Below are positions 35,937 to 45,339 of a stretch of 64,000 bases of DNA, piece by piece (the first letter of the stretch is position 1; each line of letters opens with the position of its first letter). A model generated the notes under the pieces. That model ran no database searches and was not told the DNA's origin. It saw only the letters and a list, made by a program, of their open reading frames with translations. The stretch is from Scytonema hofmannii PCC 7110 (GTDB taxonomy: Bacteria > Cyanobacteriota > Cyanobacteriia > Cyanobacteriales > Nostocaceae), in the NCBI RefSeq assembly GCF_000346485.2, contig NZ_KQ976354.1, positions 8,915,333 through 8,979,332 of the forward strand, read 5' to 3'. The position numbers and the translations under genes are program-made.

Positions 35937-36533
35937 ATGCCATACAGCCAATTTACTCTTAAAAAACTGGTTAAAGACTTCAATTTGAAAATTGAGGAAA
36001 ACGTTGTGCTTTTCCCAGAAATTACACCAGTATCCCCGTCAGATTTTCTCGTTCAGTTACTAGAAAAAACAGTGCCTTTGGCTTTGGCTACAGATACGGA
36101 AAAATCTAGGTCAGAGATGATAATTTTTCCGGTTCTATTGGAGGTGAAGGAGCAAAAGCGCAATGAAGTAGCACTGTTTAGTGGCAATGACTTCACAGTC
36201 GATCCGAATGTTGGACTTAATGGTAATCCAGACTTTTTGATTAGTCTTGATAAAGAGCAATATTTTATCGCAGCCCCGGTAATGACGATTGTTGAAGCGA
36301 AAAACAACAACCTTAACAGTGGATTGGGTCAGTGTGGTGCAGAAATGCTAGCCGCTAAAATTTTCAATGAAAATGAAGGTAAGGATGTACCTGCTATTCA
36401 CGGTTGTGTTACATCGGGAACTGCTTGGAAGTTTTTGCGTCTGACTGGCGATATTTTGTATATCGATAAATTAGAGGTGTCGCTATTTCCATGCGCTCGC
36501 TTGCTAGGAATTTTTTTATCGATTCTGAAATAA
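35937..36533 (+). CDS. PD-(D/E)XK-like protein of unknown function within the ABC cluster
   Basis: This 198-residue soluble protein has the core GNPDFLISLD followed after a strand by TIVEAKNNN, giving the D...ExK arrangement of restriction-endonuclease-like folds. Upstream EMIIFPVLLEVKEQK may hold the conserved helix. This type is widespread in cyanobacteria without known function; it may be a relic nuclease or an RNA/DNA-binding protein. It lies between the second permease and the ATPase and is probably an insertion rather than a transporter part. Start ATG 35937, preceded by a GGATTTT short repeat. Confidence 0.75.
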   Translation: MPYSQFTLKKLVKDFNLKIEENVVLFPEITPVSPSDFLVQLLEKTVPLALATDTEKSRSEMIIFPVLLEVKEQKRNEVALFSGNDFTVDPNVGLNGNPDFLISLDKEQYFIAAPVMTIVEAKNNNLNSGLGQCGAEMLAAKIFNENEGKDVPAIHGCVTSGTAWKFLRLTGDILYIDKLEVSLFPCARLLGIFLSILK

Positions 36534-36640
36534 ACTTTAAAATAGGCAATTAGAGGTCACTCATAAAGTAAATCTTAAATTCTCGAATGTCATTGTGTGG
36601 GTTGAGTAAAACAAGGTGATACCCAAGAATTCGATGAAAT

Positions 36641-36665
36641 GTTGGGTTTCGTTCCTCAACCCAAC
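36641..36665. repeat. Single copy of GTTGGGTT...AACCCAAC hairpin
   Basis: GTTGGGTT, nine bases, AACCCAAC. The same element (opposite orientation) makes the tandem array at 45806-45970. 36534-36727 otherwise holds only AATCCAAAATC-type short repeats before the ATPase gene. Confidence 0.75.
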
Positions 36666-36727
36666 CTACTAATATCCAAAATCCTTAATCAATCCAAAAT
36701 CTAAAATCTAAAATCCAAAATCGAACA

Positions 36728-37819
36728 ATGGCTAAACTCGTACTCAAAAATTTAAATAAAACCTACACCTCCAAAGTCATTCCGGTGAAAGATATTAGCT
36801 TAACTGTAAACGATGGAGAGTTTCTTACTTTACTAGGTCCTTCTGGATGTGGAAAGTCTACCACATTGCGAATGATTGCAGGGCTTGAAGAACCGACTCG
36901 CGGTCAAATTACAATCGGAGACGTGGATGTCACCTACAAGCGACCAGCCGATCGCAACATTGCAATGGTGTTTCAAAGTTACGCACTTTATCCCCACATG
37001 ACGGTGTATGGCAACCTTGCTTCTGGTCTCAAACTGCACCGCACTCCACCTGCAGAGATTAAAAGCCGAATAGCAGATGTTGCCCATATTTTAGGATTGG
37101 AAGAGTTATTGAACCGCAAGCCCGGTCAACTGTCTGGGGGACAACGGCAGCGAGTTGCGGTAGGGCGAGCGCTTGTACGTCGTGCCAATGTATACTTGTT
37201 AGATGAACCGTTAAGTAACCTAGATGCGTTGTTGCGCGAACGAGTGCGTGCAGATATCAAGCAACTATTCGCGGCTCAAAATGTTCCGGTTGTCTATGTT
37301 ACCCACGACCAAACAGAAGCGATGACACTTTCCACTAAAGTGGCTTTGCTAAATGATGGTTATGTCCAGCAACTTGACCCGCCCGATCTCATCTACAACC
37401 ATCCAGCCAATTTATTTGTCGCTGGATTTGTTGGCAGTCCCCAAATGAATTTACTGTCTCTACCTTGTCAAGAAAGACACGCAATGCTGGGGAAGTTCCA
37501 GATACCTCTTCCAGATTTACCAACTGTACCACCTGAAATTGTATTGGGAATTCGTCCGGAAAATGTTCGGATTCCAGAAGTAAATGATACACAAACTATT
37601 AGAGGGCGAGTGTATCTCGTGGAAAACTTGGGTATGCACTATTTGGTCAGTGTGAGGATTGAAGATTCGCAGACGACAGTACGTGCGTTGCTACCAACAG
37701 ACCAAAGTTGGAGTGGTGAGGATATTACCTTGGTGTTGGCTCCTCAAAATATTCACTGGTTTGATGTTCGATCTGGGGATGCTCTTGTGAGGAGACAAAT
37801 GTCGAGTGTTGGGGCGTAG
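36728..37819 (+). CDS. Sugar ABC transporter ATPase (UgpC/MalK-like)
   Basis: This 363-residue cytoplasmic ATPase has Walker A GPSGCGKST, Q-loop VFQSYALYPHMTV, signature LSGGQRQRVAVGRAL, Walker B VYLLDEPLSNLDA and H-loop YVTHDQTEAM, followed by a C-terminal TOBE/regulatory domain with LGIRPENVR. It completes the importer with the binding protein and permeases upstream; such ATPases often serve more than one CUT1 importer. Start ATG 36728. All catalytic motifs are intact. Confidence 0.97.
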   Translation: MAKLVLKNLNKTYTSKVIPVKDISLTVNDGEFLTLLGPSGCGKSTTLRMIAGLEEPTRGQITIGDVDVTYKRPADRNIAMVFQSYALYPHMTVYGNLASGLKLHRTPPAEIKSRIADVAHILGLEELLNRKPGQLSGGQRQRVAVGRALVRRANVYLLDEPLSNLDALLRERVRADIKQLFAAQNVPVVYVTHDQTEAMTLSTKVALLNDGYVQQLDPPDLIYNHPANLFVAGFVGSPQMNLLSLPCQERHAMLGKFQIPLPDLPTVPPEIVLGIRPENVRIPEVNDTQTIRGRVYLVENLGMHYLVSVRIEDSQTTVRALLPTDQSWSGEDITLVLAPQNIHWFDVRSGDALVRRQMSSVGA

Positions 37820-38355
37820 ATTTGCAGGTGTCATTCATATTTCTTGACACTGGAAGTGTCGGCTATACAAACAAAGTCCGCCTACGCGGACTAAATCAGG
37901 ACTGACGCAAAAATTGCTAGAAACCCGGATTTATCGAACTGCCAAGACGCCAAGAGCGCCAAGAATTCGTAGAGCGTGCGTAAGTTTTATAAATTAAACT
38001 TAACACCAATTTTAGATATCAAACGTTAAACGTAGGCTGGTAAGGTTTTAGTCTGCATAACCGTATAACTATTTTTTGCGTACTTACCGTACACCTACTT
38101 ATACCAATTCTTTGTGAACTTGCACAGAATCTTGTCTACAACCCTTATGTGGCAGGAGTTTTGAATCTAGCTTTCTGTGCATCTTTATATAAAATTGGTA
38201 TTAGTCTTGAATTAAGTAGAGACTACTGGTTGATAAGCTTGCTGTAGATATAAACGTGTTCATGAAGTAGGGTGAATTTATAGAGTGTACCCTCCCGATA
38301 AGATTGCGATATCGAATTTTTCTGAAGGCTGAACTATGAACTACGGAGATTGATT
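37820..38355. other. Intergenic, no gene
   Basis: It contains short dispersed repeats (AACTGCCAAGACGCCAAGAG at about 37939) and an ATACCAATT / AATTGGTAT pair about 100 bp apart (38101 and 38198). The ribosome site GGAG at 38345 serves the next gene. Confidence 0.4.
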
Positions 38356-38994
38356 ATGGTAGCAACAGCAGTACCCGCAGAAACTAGAACCGTACTTGAA
38401 AACATTAGTTGGCAAACGTTTAAAGCCATGTTGGCTGAGATGAGCAATCAACGCAACACTAGACTCGCTTACGACAATGGGATACTAGAAATCATGTCTC
38501 CACTCATGCCACATGAAAACTCCAACCGCTTAATTGAAGTTTTTATTGGGGTGTTGTGTGAGGAACTGGGGCTGGAAATTAAACGTGCTGGTTCGCTGAC
38601 TTTAACACGGGATGACTTGGAACGAGGTGGTGAGCCGGATAGTAGCTACTACATTCAGAATGAGTCTTTGGTTCGAGACAAAGAAAATATAGACTTAGCA
38701 ACCGATCCACCACCAGATTTAGTACTGGAAGTCGAATATTCCAGACCAAAAGTAGATAAGCTAAAACTTTATGCCGCGATGGGTATACCTGAATTCTGGA
38801 GATACAACGGAACTGTACTTCGATTCTACGTACTTGGCTCTGGAGAGTACTCAGAAGTACAGCTAAGTCCGTCCTTTGTGTCTGTACCAGTGAAAGAGAT
38901 TCCTCGCTTTATCCGAGAAAGCAGAACAAATGGAGAAATGTCAACAACTCGTGCTTTTCGCAAATGGGTGAGGCGGGAAATTGAAAATCGTTGA
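38356..38994 (+). CDS. Uma2-family protein
   Basis: This 212-residue protein has TRLAYDNGILEIMSPLMPHE, the EPDSSYYIQN block, the core PPDLVLEVEYSRPKVDKLKLY in part, and IPEFWRYNGTVLRFY: a standard Uma2 protein with the nuclease-like D...E(x)E region. ATG 38356 has GGAG eight bases upstream and is better than TTG 38350. It is the third Uma2 gene in this window; function unknown. It converges with the methyltransferase gene. Confidence 0.88.
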   Translation: MVATAVPAETRTVLENISWQTFKAMLAEMSNQRNTRLAYDNGILEIMSPLMPHENSNRLIEVFIGVLCEELGLEIKRAGSLTLTRDDLERGGEPDSSYYIQNESLVRDKENIDLATDPPPDLVLEVEYSRPKVDKLKLYAAMGIPEFWRYNGTVLRFYVLGSGEYSEVQLSPSFVSVPVKEIPRFIRESRTNGEMSTTRAFRKWVRREIENR

Positions 38995-39054
38995 GTACAA
39001 GAACCAATTTATATGAACTACTCCATGGGCGAGTGGGGAATTCCGTGAAATTAG

Positions 39055-40176
39055 TTAACGACTGAACTCTGCTTCTGGAAGATCGGCAAAAGCTTCACCA
39101 ACTGTTACATATGGCAACAGACCAAATAATTCAGGTTCGGGCGTATGAGTCGGTAAAGGTAAGCTAACACTGCCAATTTCTTTTAAGCAACCAACAAAGA
39201 ACAATCGTCTCCGTGACTGAGGCGTACCAAAATCAGCAGCAAGAAGTATCCCAACCGAAACTTGATAGCCTAAATTCGCCATCTTCTGCAAAATTTCCTG
39301 ATATAGTTTACTTCCTGCAATTCCTTTGAGATTAGATACATTTTCCATTACAAAAAAGGGTGGATGTAAATGTTTTACAAAGCGTAAAAACTCGTAAATC
39401 ATTCTACCTCGGTCATCCTCCAACCCTTTTTGTTTACCTGCTTGACTGAATGCTTGACAAGGGGGACCTCCAAAAATAAGGTCAGGCTTATCAACTTCAC
39501 CTGAGGTATTTTGCCACAGATTTAATGGATCTTGTAGGGTGGAAATATCTTTTTCTAAAACAAAAATATCTTTACCAAAAAAACCACGTAGCGTTGCACA
39601 AGCATCTGACCAATTGTCGAGTGTTACACAAATGTCTATGCAATTTGTAAGATGAGCACCAATATCCATACCTCCTGCACCACTAAATAAACTGAAGGCT
39701 TTTAAAGAACGATTAAATCCAAGCATATGCGCTTGGTGAGCTAAATGTTCAAACACAGCCTTTGCAAGTGGTACGGGGACTGCATTACCTACCTGAAGCT
39801 GAGTACTGGTTAGGGTTCCTTCAAATTTCATGCGATCGGGAAAACCTTGTAAACGTGCTGCCTCACGTACAGTAATGAACCTGTTTTCGTAGGGATGAAC
39901 AAATTTGTTAAAAATATAACCTGTCACTGTTAAGGAAGGTTTATTCGGATCGAGTCTAATCATTCTCAGGTTTGGTCCACCCTGTCGATTTGGGTCATGC
40001 TTGACATAGTATTTAAAGCTATCATGCCAAAGCTCTTCCGGTAAATCCTGCATTTTTTGCCCTATTTTTAGGGCGTTAATACGTTTTTGAACATCGGAAC
40101 CTACTCTTCTAGCAATATGATTTTCAATAATCTTATAAGAACTGCTAGAATTGGAAATTTTGTTGAATCCATTCAT
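39055..40176 (-). CDS. Circularly permuted DNA cytosine-5 methyltransferase
   Basis: The 373 residues contain every m5C methyltransferase motif but in rotated order. The N-terminal part carries the end of the target-recognition region and motif IX (PSLTVTG 80-86, ITVREAARLQGFPD 101-114) and motif X (QVGNAVPVPLAKAV 128-141). Then follow motif I (FSLFSGAGGMDIG 161-173), IV (GGPPCQAFSQAG with catalytic Cys240), VI (ENV 278-280) and VIII (QSRRR 320-324). The protein ends at DLPEAEF, where normal enzymes enter the recognition domain. This order is known for M.BssHII-type enzymes. The start overlaps the upstream endonuclease-like gene by 32 bp, so they form an R-M pair. Target sequence unknown. Confidence 0.93.
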   Translation of the reverse strand: MNGFNKISNSSSSYKIIENHIARRVGSDVQKRINALKIGQKMQDLPEELWHDSFKYYVKHDPNRQGGPNLRMIRLDPNKPSLTVTGYIFNKFVHPYENRFITVREAARLQGFPDRMKFEGTLTSTQLQVGNAVPVPLAKAVFEHLAHQAHMLGFNRSLKAFSLFSGAGGMDIGAHLTNCIDICVTLDNWSDACATLRGFFGKDIFVLEKDISTLQDPLNLWQNTSGEVDKPDLIFGGPPCQAFSQAGKQKGLEDDRGRMIYEFLRFVKHLHPPFFVMENVSNLKGIAGSKLYQEILQKMANLGYQVSVGILLAADFGTPQSRRRLFFVGCLKEIGSVSLPLPTHTPEPELFGLLPYVTVGEAFADLPEAEFSR

Positions 40177-41440
40177 CTCTTATATGACTTTGTGTAAAAG
40201 TAATAATACCATCAAATAAATTGTATACTTCTTTATCTAGTGGTAAATCACCAACTTTTTTAGCTTTTCCTGTTTTATCTAAAATCCACACAATATCCTG
40301 AAGCTCAAGCAAGTAATCCTTGTAATGACGTACAGCATGAATATTAGATAGCAAAGCCGTTTTGAATGCGAAATGACTGGCTTTGGGCTTACCAGATGCA
40401 GCAATTTTTAAAACTTGATAAATCCCTTTTTTGATATCATCAGTTCTATCCATTCCCACACTTGATTTACTATCAGAAATAGATTCGTATCCCTCACCCT
40501 TTCTTCTCATAGGCCAAGTTTCGGGTTTGGGAATAGGTTGTCCGCAGGCATTTGTTAACCAATAAACAGGTTCTGGTAAAGTTCCTCTTCCTCGTACAGC
40601 TTTGTTATAGGCAGAGTAAGCAATATTCCAGAACTGAAAATATCGATAAAACAGTTCGTCTTCCTCTCCAAAAACTTTTCCAATTTGCTCGTATGCCCAT
40701 TTTGTAGAACTACCACTTCCTTTAACACCTAAAGGTACAAGTTCATAATTCCAGCGATCGTCTTCCAACTTAGGAAGCATAATATTCATTTTAGATGACG
40801 TAAGAAATGAATTATCCGTAGCAGAGTGTGAACGAGGTACAGGTTCTCCGTCATCATCTACCTCAGTTTGCACCTCGACTTTTACTGCTAAGGGAAGTGT
40901 TGTCAGTGGAGCGGCTTTTACTTCCGCTAGTAGAACTACATCCTGTGTTTCATCATGAATGATTACGTCAATAGGTTCTGCACCGTAATAAATTTTTAAA
41001 TATCGTGAATTAATAGTGAATAAATGCTTGAGAAATACACAGAGCAAACGCCTTGTTGTTCCGCCAATAGTTCCAGAAGGAGGTTTGTTCGCTTGATGAA
41101 AACAAAAATTACCTTGCAAAACACATCTTGGACAGGTGTTAGTGTATGGATAAATTAAAAGAGGAAAATCATTTACTGGACAATAAAGCCATCCCGTGTT
41201 TGCTACTTTTGTATAGTACTCAGCAGCTACAATGAGGTCAAAAGCAGCTGCAAGTGAAATACCGGGAGCGGTAGCAGTTCTTTCAGCATTTTTAAGGGCT
41301 TGTTCAACAAGAACCCTGGCTAATGCTTCTTCATAAGTATTTGCTTCAAAAGCTTTAGCTTCTGAAAGAAGCTTTTCTATCCAATCGACCTGAGCTACCT
41401 CTGGTTGATTACTGTCACTCGTATTCAAACAATCTCCCAC
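40145..41440 (-). CDS. Probable restriction endonuclease partner of the permuted methyltransferase
   Basis: This 431-residue protein has a zinc-binding cluster (C87, C103, C106, C113) and a PD-(D/E)XK-like site: Asp158 in EPIDVII and Glu173-x-Lys175 in LAEVKAAP. It lies directly upstream of, and overlaps, the m5C methyltransferase gene, the usual arrangement for a type II system. I do not recognise a named enzyme family. The start is ATG 41440. The reading frame looks intact, so the nuclease is presumably restrained by the methylase. Confidence 0.8.
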   Translation of the reverse strand: MGDCLNTSDSNQPEVAQVDWIEKLLSEAKAFEANTYEEALARVLVEQALKNAERTATAPGISLAAAFDLIVAAEYYTKVANTGWLYCPVNDFPLLIYPYTNTCPRCVLQGNFCFHQANKPPSGTIGGTTRRLLCVFLKHLFTINSRYLKIYYGAEPIDVIIHDETQDVVLLAEVKAAPLTTLPLAVKVEVQTEVDDDGEPVPRSHSATDNSFLTSSKMNIMLPKLEDDRWNYELVPLGVKGSGSSTKWAYEQIGKVFGEEDELFYRYFQFWNIAYSAYNKAVRGRGTLPEPVYWLTNACGQPIPKPETWPMRRKGEGYESISDSKSSVGMDRTDDIKKGIYQVLKIAASGKPKASHFAFKTALLSNIHAVRHYKDYLLELQDIVWILDKTGKAKKVGDLPLDKEVYNLFDGIITFTQSHIRDEWIQQNFQF

Positions 41441-41685
41441 AAGAAGTTTGTATCAATATAGCCTAATAATACTTAGGTTTATAGCCATTTGTAGCTGAAT
41501 ATAGCGGTTCTCACCTAAGTGAACTACATAATTTATCTGCGTGCATCTGCGTGCATCTGCGGTTCCTTAATTTTTGGTGTATTGCATCTACTTAAAAACC
41601 GCTATAAATACGATGCCTGTAAATTCAACATCATAACCCACCCTCTTATTGAAAAGAGGGTCAGGTATTACGACGATTGGATAAA

Positions 41686-41979
41686 CTATTTTTCTTCCTG
41701 CTCTAGCAGCTTGGAAAGCCTGTTCCTGATATCTTGCACTTGCCGATCGCACTTTGGCAGTGTTAACAAACGAACTTCTATTTCCGCAATATTATCAATT
41801 CGAGTGGTTTTCTCCCACATTCTCTTCTCTGTATCAGATTCGTGCTCGTAACGAAATGTTACAGTATCAGTACTGACATCCATGATTTCTACATTCTTTA
41901 ACCAGCCATTACTACTCTTGACAAAAAGCCAAACGTTAGGCAAGCCGATAAGTTCTTTGAGTTTAGTCTCCATACCCAT
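41686..41979 (-). CDS. Small conserved cyanobacterial protein
   Basis: This 97-residue protein has KLKELIGLPNVWLFVKSSNGWL, shown only in part, then VTFRYEHESDTEKRMWEKTTRI and an acidic Gln/Glu-rich end. The pattern is that of a short cyanobacterial family (I think DUF6679) of unknown function. The compact strand-rich N-terminus could be an Sm-like or SH3-like fold, but this is speculative. Start ATG 41979 or ATG 41973. A small hairpin (CCCTCTT...AAGAGGG at 41641-41660) lies just past its end. Confidence 0.72.
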   Translation of the reverse strand: MGMETKLKELIGLPNVWLFVKSSNGWLKNVEIMDVSTDTVTFRYEHESDTEKRMWEKTTRIDNIAEIEVRLLTLPKCDRQVQDIRNRLSKLLEQEEK

Positions 41980-42214
41980 ACATTTAGAATTTCGATTGTA
42001 AAGATATTAACATACTCTGTCAATATAGCTTAAGACATATTCTTGCACGCGTTCTAAATATAAAGAAGGATATTTTCACGGATAGACAGTACTTATCCAG
42101 TCACTAGGTAATTTTGTTCCTAATGAATAGGTAACTTACTTGCCAAGAGATACATTTTTTCTGTAATTATGGAAAACATAATATAAGGTAAAATTTTATT
42201 AAGCGAGGATAGAC

Positions 42215-43693
42215 ATGTACATCGTTCACCTTGCCTCAGAATGCGCTCCTGTTATTAAAGCTGGAGGCTTAGGCGATGTCGTTTATGGACTCAGCAGAGA
42301 ATTGGAAATCCGGGGACATTGCGTCGAAATTATTCTCCCGAAGTACGACTGTATGCGCTACGACCACATATGGGGGTTGCATGACGCTTACATGAACCTG
42401 TGGGTACCCTGGTATGGCGGTGCGATTCACTGTTCTGTCTACTGTGGGTGGGTACACGGGCGAGTGTGTTTCTTTATTGAACCTCACTCACAGGATAATT
42501 TCTTTAATCGGGGCTGCTATTACGGTTGTAACGATGACAATATGCGATTTGCGTTCTTTAGCAAAGCCGCTTTGCAATTTTTGCAACAGAGCAACAAGCG
42601 ACCTGATGTCATCCATTGCCATGACTGGCAAACGGGCTTAGTTCCAGTGATACTTTATGAGACTTACCAATATCACGGAATGGGTCATCAACGGGTTTGC
42701 TACACCATCCACAACTTCAAGCATCAGGGCTTTGGTGGTGTTGAGATTCTACGAGCCACGGGTTTAAACCGACCAGAACACTACTTCCATCACGATCGCC
42801 TGCAAGACAACTTCAACCCCTTTGCCATCAACTTTATGAAAGGAGGGATTGTTTACTCCAATGCAGTCACAACAGTTTCACCCCATCATGCCTGGGAAGC
42901 TCGTTATACTAACATTGGTTACGGGCTAGGTCACACTTTACACCTATACCAAGATAAATTTACTGGAGTTTTGAACGGTATTGATTACGATTTCTGGAAT
43001 TCAGAAACAGATCGTTACATACCCCATCACTTTAGTAAAGACAATTTTGAAGAGAAAGCGAAGAACAAAAAAGCGTTACGAGAACGGCTGTTGCTACAGG
43101 ATGTCGATAAACCCCTCATTGCTTATATTGGTCGTTTGGACGATCAAAAAGGTGTGCATCTTGTCCATCACGCAATGTACCACGCCATCCACAACGGAGC
43201 ACAATTTGTGCTGTTAGGTTCGGCAACAGAGTCCGGGATCAATGCTCACTTCCAGCACGAAAAACGTTTCTTAAACGATAACCCCGATATTCATCTGGAA
43301 CTTGGCTTTAACGAAGAATTATCCCACTTAATTTATGCAGGGGCAGATATGATTGTTGTCCCCAGCAATTACGAACCCTGTGGGTTAACTCAGATGATTG
43401 GTTTGAAGTACGGGACTGTACCGATAGTTCGGGGAGTTGGTGGACTCGTTAATACGGTGTTTGACCGAGATTACGAAGAAAACAAACCCTCAGAAGAACG
43501 AAACGGTTACGTGTTCTACCAGTCGGATTACCATGCTATTGAGTCGGCAATGGATCGCGCTCTGAAGTTGTGGTACAACGAGCCAGAGGAATTCCGCAAG
43601 CTTGCCCTTCAAGGGATGGAGTATGACTACTCTTGGAACAACCCAGGAGAAGAATACGTGAAGATTTACGACCAGATTCGATATCAGTGGTAA
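42215..43693 (+). CDS. glgA: Glycogen synthase (ADP-glucose type)
   Basis: This 492-residue GT5 glucosyltransferase extends alpha-1,4-glucan from ADP-glucose. N-terminal KAGGLGDVVYGLSREL holds the ADP-glucose-binding KxGGL motif. Others: HCHDWQTGLVPVIL, TVSPHHAWE, YIGRLDDQKGV, and the C-terminal VPSNYEPCGLTQMIGLKYGT in part, with the catalytic Glu. Cyanobacteria often have two GlgA types; the atypical reading of several stretches (YNIxxHQG replaced by TIHNFKHQGFGG) resembles the GlgA2 branch, but I am not certain. GAGG lies upstream of the ATG. Confidence 0.96.
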   Translation: MYIVHLASECAPVIKAGGLGDVVYGLSRELEIRGHCVEIILPKYDCMRYDHIWGLHDAYMNLWVPWYGGAIHCSVYCGWVHGRVCFFIEPHSQDNFFNRGCYYGCNDDNMRFAFFSKAALQFLQQSNKRPDVIHCHDWQTGLVPVILYETYQYHGMGHQRVCYTIHNFKHQGFGGVEILRATGLNRPEHYFHHDRLQDNFNPFAINFMKGGIVYSNAVTTVSPHHAWEARYTNIGYGLGHTLHLYQDKFTGVLNGIDYDFWNSETDRYIPHHFSKDNFEEKAKNKKALRERLLLQDVDKPLIAYIGRLDDQKGVHLVHHAMYHAIHNGAQFVLLGSATESGINAHFQHEKRFLNDNPDIHLELGFNEELSHLIYAGADMIVVPSNYEPCGLTQMIGLKYGTVPIVRGVGGLVNTVFDRDYEENKPSEERNGYVFYQSDYHAIESAMDRALKLWYNEPEEFRKLALQGMEYDYSWNNPGEEYVKIYDQIRYQW

Positions 43694-43720
43694 GCTGTTG
43701 CGCTTTAAATTTGCACGGCA

Positions 43721-43740
43721 GAACGGGCGAGGACGCCCGT
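43721..43740. repeat. Hairpin ACGGGCG / CGCCCGT
   Basis: AACGGGCGAGGACGCCCGT is a common dispersed cyanobacterial palindrome (GACGGGCGTCCTCGCCCGT type), here 28 bp after the glgA stop. Confidence 0.7.
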
Positions 43741-43827
43741 CCCACAAGAGTTAGGCTAACTGAGGCTGTGCAAGTTAAAGAATTATTAGCTTAGTAGATT
43801 GGTTCATCTTTGCTACCTGTAGATTCC

Positions 43828-43866
43828 TCCCTTGCTCTCTTATACGGGCAAGGGATTCATTTTTTC
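43828..43866 (+). terminator. Possible rho-independent terminator after glgA
   Basis: TCCCTTGC (43828-43835) pairs with GCAAGGGA (43848-43855) across 12 bases, and is followed by TTCATTTTTT. It is well placed to end the glgA transcript. Confidence 0.5.
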
Positions 43867-43919
43867 CCGTGTTTGAGGATAGTCAAGAGGTAGATAAGGC
43901 GATCGCATCTGAGCAGACT

Positions 43920-44897
43920 TCACCCATAAACTTCAGGATTGACACAATCAGGTAAGCGATCGCCTTTCAACCCAGCAATTAGGTTTGCGATCGCCATATT
44001 TGCCATTTTTTCCCGTGTTTGCCGACTGGCACTCCCAATGTGAGGAGCAATAATCAGATTATCGAGGGTGAGTAACGGGTGATCGATGGGAATTGGTTCT
44101 GGCTCGGTAACATCTATAGCAGCACCTGCAATTTGACCTTGTAAAAGTGCTTGGTACAGAGCATCTTGGTTTACAACTCCTCCTCGTGCTGTGTTAATGA
44201 GAATAGCAGACTGCTTCATCAGTTCAAACTGGTGATAACTAAAGAGATGGTAAGTATCGTCAGATAACGGAGTATGAATCGTCACAAAGTCTGATTCTTG
44301 CAGCAAACTTTCAAAACTCACAAACTCCACACCCAAAGATTGCTCTAGTTCCGCCTGACATCGGTGTTTGCTAGTATACAAGACCCGCATCTCAAACCCC
44401 TTGGCACGACGCGCAACTGCTTGACCGATACGCCCTAAGCCAACAATACCCAAGGTAGCACCTGTAATATTTGGTCCTAGCAACAAGTCTGGTTCCCACG
44501 TTCGCCACAAACCAGCACGAGTAAACCTATCTGCTTCCACCACTCGCCGTGCAGCAGCCATCAGTAATACCCACGTAAAATCAGCAGTTGCATCTGTCAG
44601 TACACCTGGAGTGTGACCGATTGGAATTTTTTTTGCAGTGGCAGTTGGGATGTCAATATTATCGTACCCAACTGCCATTTGGCTAATTACCTTAAGACAA
44701 GTTCCGGCTTCTATCAGTTGTTTGTCAATCCTGTCAGTCAGCAAGCAAAGCAAGCCATCTACTGTCTTCACCTTTTCCAGTAAAACTTCATCAGGAGGTG
44801 GTTGGCGTTCTTCCCAAACTTCGATAGTCGCAACTTGTCGCAGTCGAGCTAAATCGGTGGGAAGACGGCGAGTGATAAAGACTTTGGCTTGGTGCAT
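43920..44897 (-). CDS. D-isomer-specific 2-hydroxyacid dehydrogenase (glyoxylate/hydroxypyruvate reductase type)
   Basis: This 325-residue NAD(P)-linked reductase has Rossmann motif GIVGLGRIGQA, TARGGVV with the substrate-binding Arg, DVTEPEP with the catalytic Glu, and APHIGSAS with the catalytic His. KISQMAVGYDNID-like text (VISQMAVGYDNIDI) marks the substrate domain. The family reduces glyoxylate, hydroxypyruvate or other 2-oxoacids; in a photorespiring cyanobacterium glyoxylate is a likely substrate. It converges on glgA. Confidence 0.94.
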   Translation of the reverse strand: MHQAKVFITRRLPTDLARLRQVATIEVWEERQPPPDEVLLEKVKTVDGLLCLLTDRIDKQLIEAGTCLKVISQMAVGYDNIDIPTATAKKIPIGHTPGVLTDATADFTWVLLMAAARRVVEADRFTRAGLWRTWEPDLLLGPNITGATLGIVGLGRIGQAVARRAKGFEMRVLYTSKHRCQAELEQSLGVEFVSFESLLQESDFVTIHTPLSDDTYHLFSYHQFELMKQSAILINTARGGVVNQDALYQALLQGQIAGAAIDVTEPEPIPIDHPLLTLDNLIIAPHIGSASRQTREKMANMAIANLIAGLKGDRLPDCVNPEVYG

Positions 44898-44993
44898 GGG
44901 TCGAGGTTTACAAGGTTTTCGGATTTGGGATGTGCGCGATCGCTCCGTATATCTCCGGAGGGTCTGCTGTCAGAATAAGGCTAACGATCTGCC

Positions 44994-45026
44994 AGATCCC
45001 CGACTTCTTAAAGAAGTCGGGGATCT
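44994..45026. repeat. Perfect 16-bp palindrome with 1-nt loop
   Basis: AGATCCCCGACTTCTT, A, and the exact complement: the same design as 25857-25889 (16-bp stem, single-base loop) with a different sequence, sharing CCCCGACTT with 24626-24656. It lies in the 442-bp gap 44898-45339, which shows no other gene. Confidence 0.8.
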
Positions 45027-45339
45027 AAGTACTCATACTTACTGATATTACCTCTTTTTTACTATGACAACAGGAATTTCACAAGTAAAGGCAAGATTTT
45101 TTCAATCATTAGCTTTTGATAGAAATACTTGTACCTTTCTTGTTTTAAGAAAAATTCAAAAACTGACTCTGTAGAACTACGAATTTACAAAAGATGGCAA
45201 AAGAAATAAAAAAATAAAAGAACAAATAAACCGCAAGTGATTTTATCTTCTCCTTTGAAGATAAGAACGACCAAAAGTACGTTAAAACCAGTTCTATTTT
45301 TGAGTTAAGCACACCATCAGTATCAGGAAGAAGCACAGA

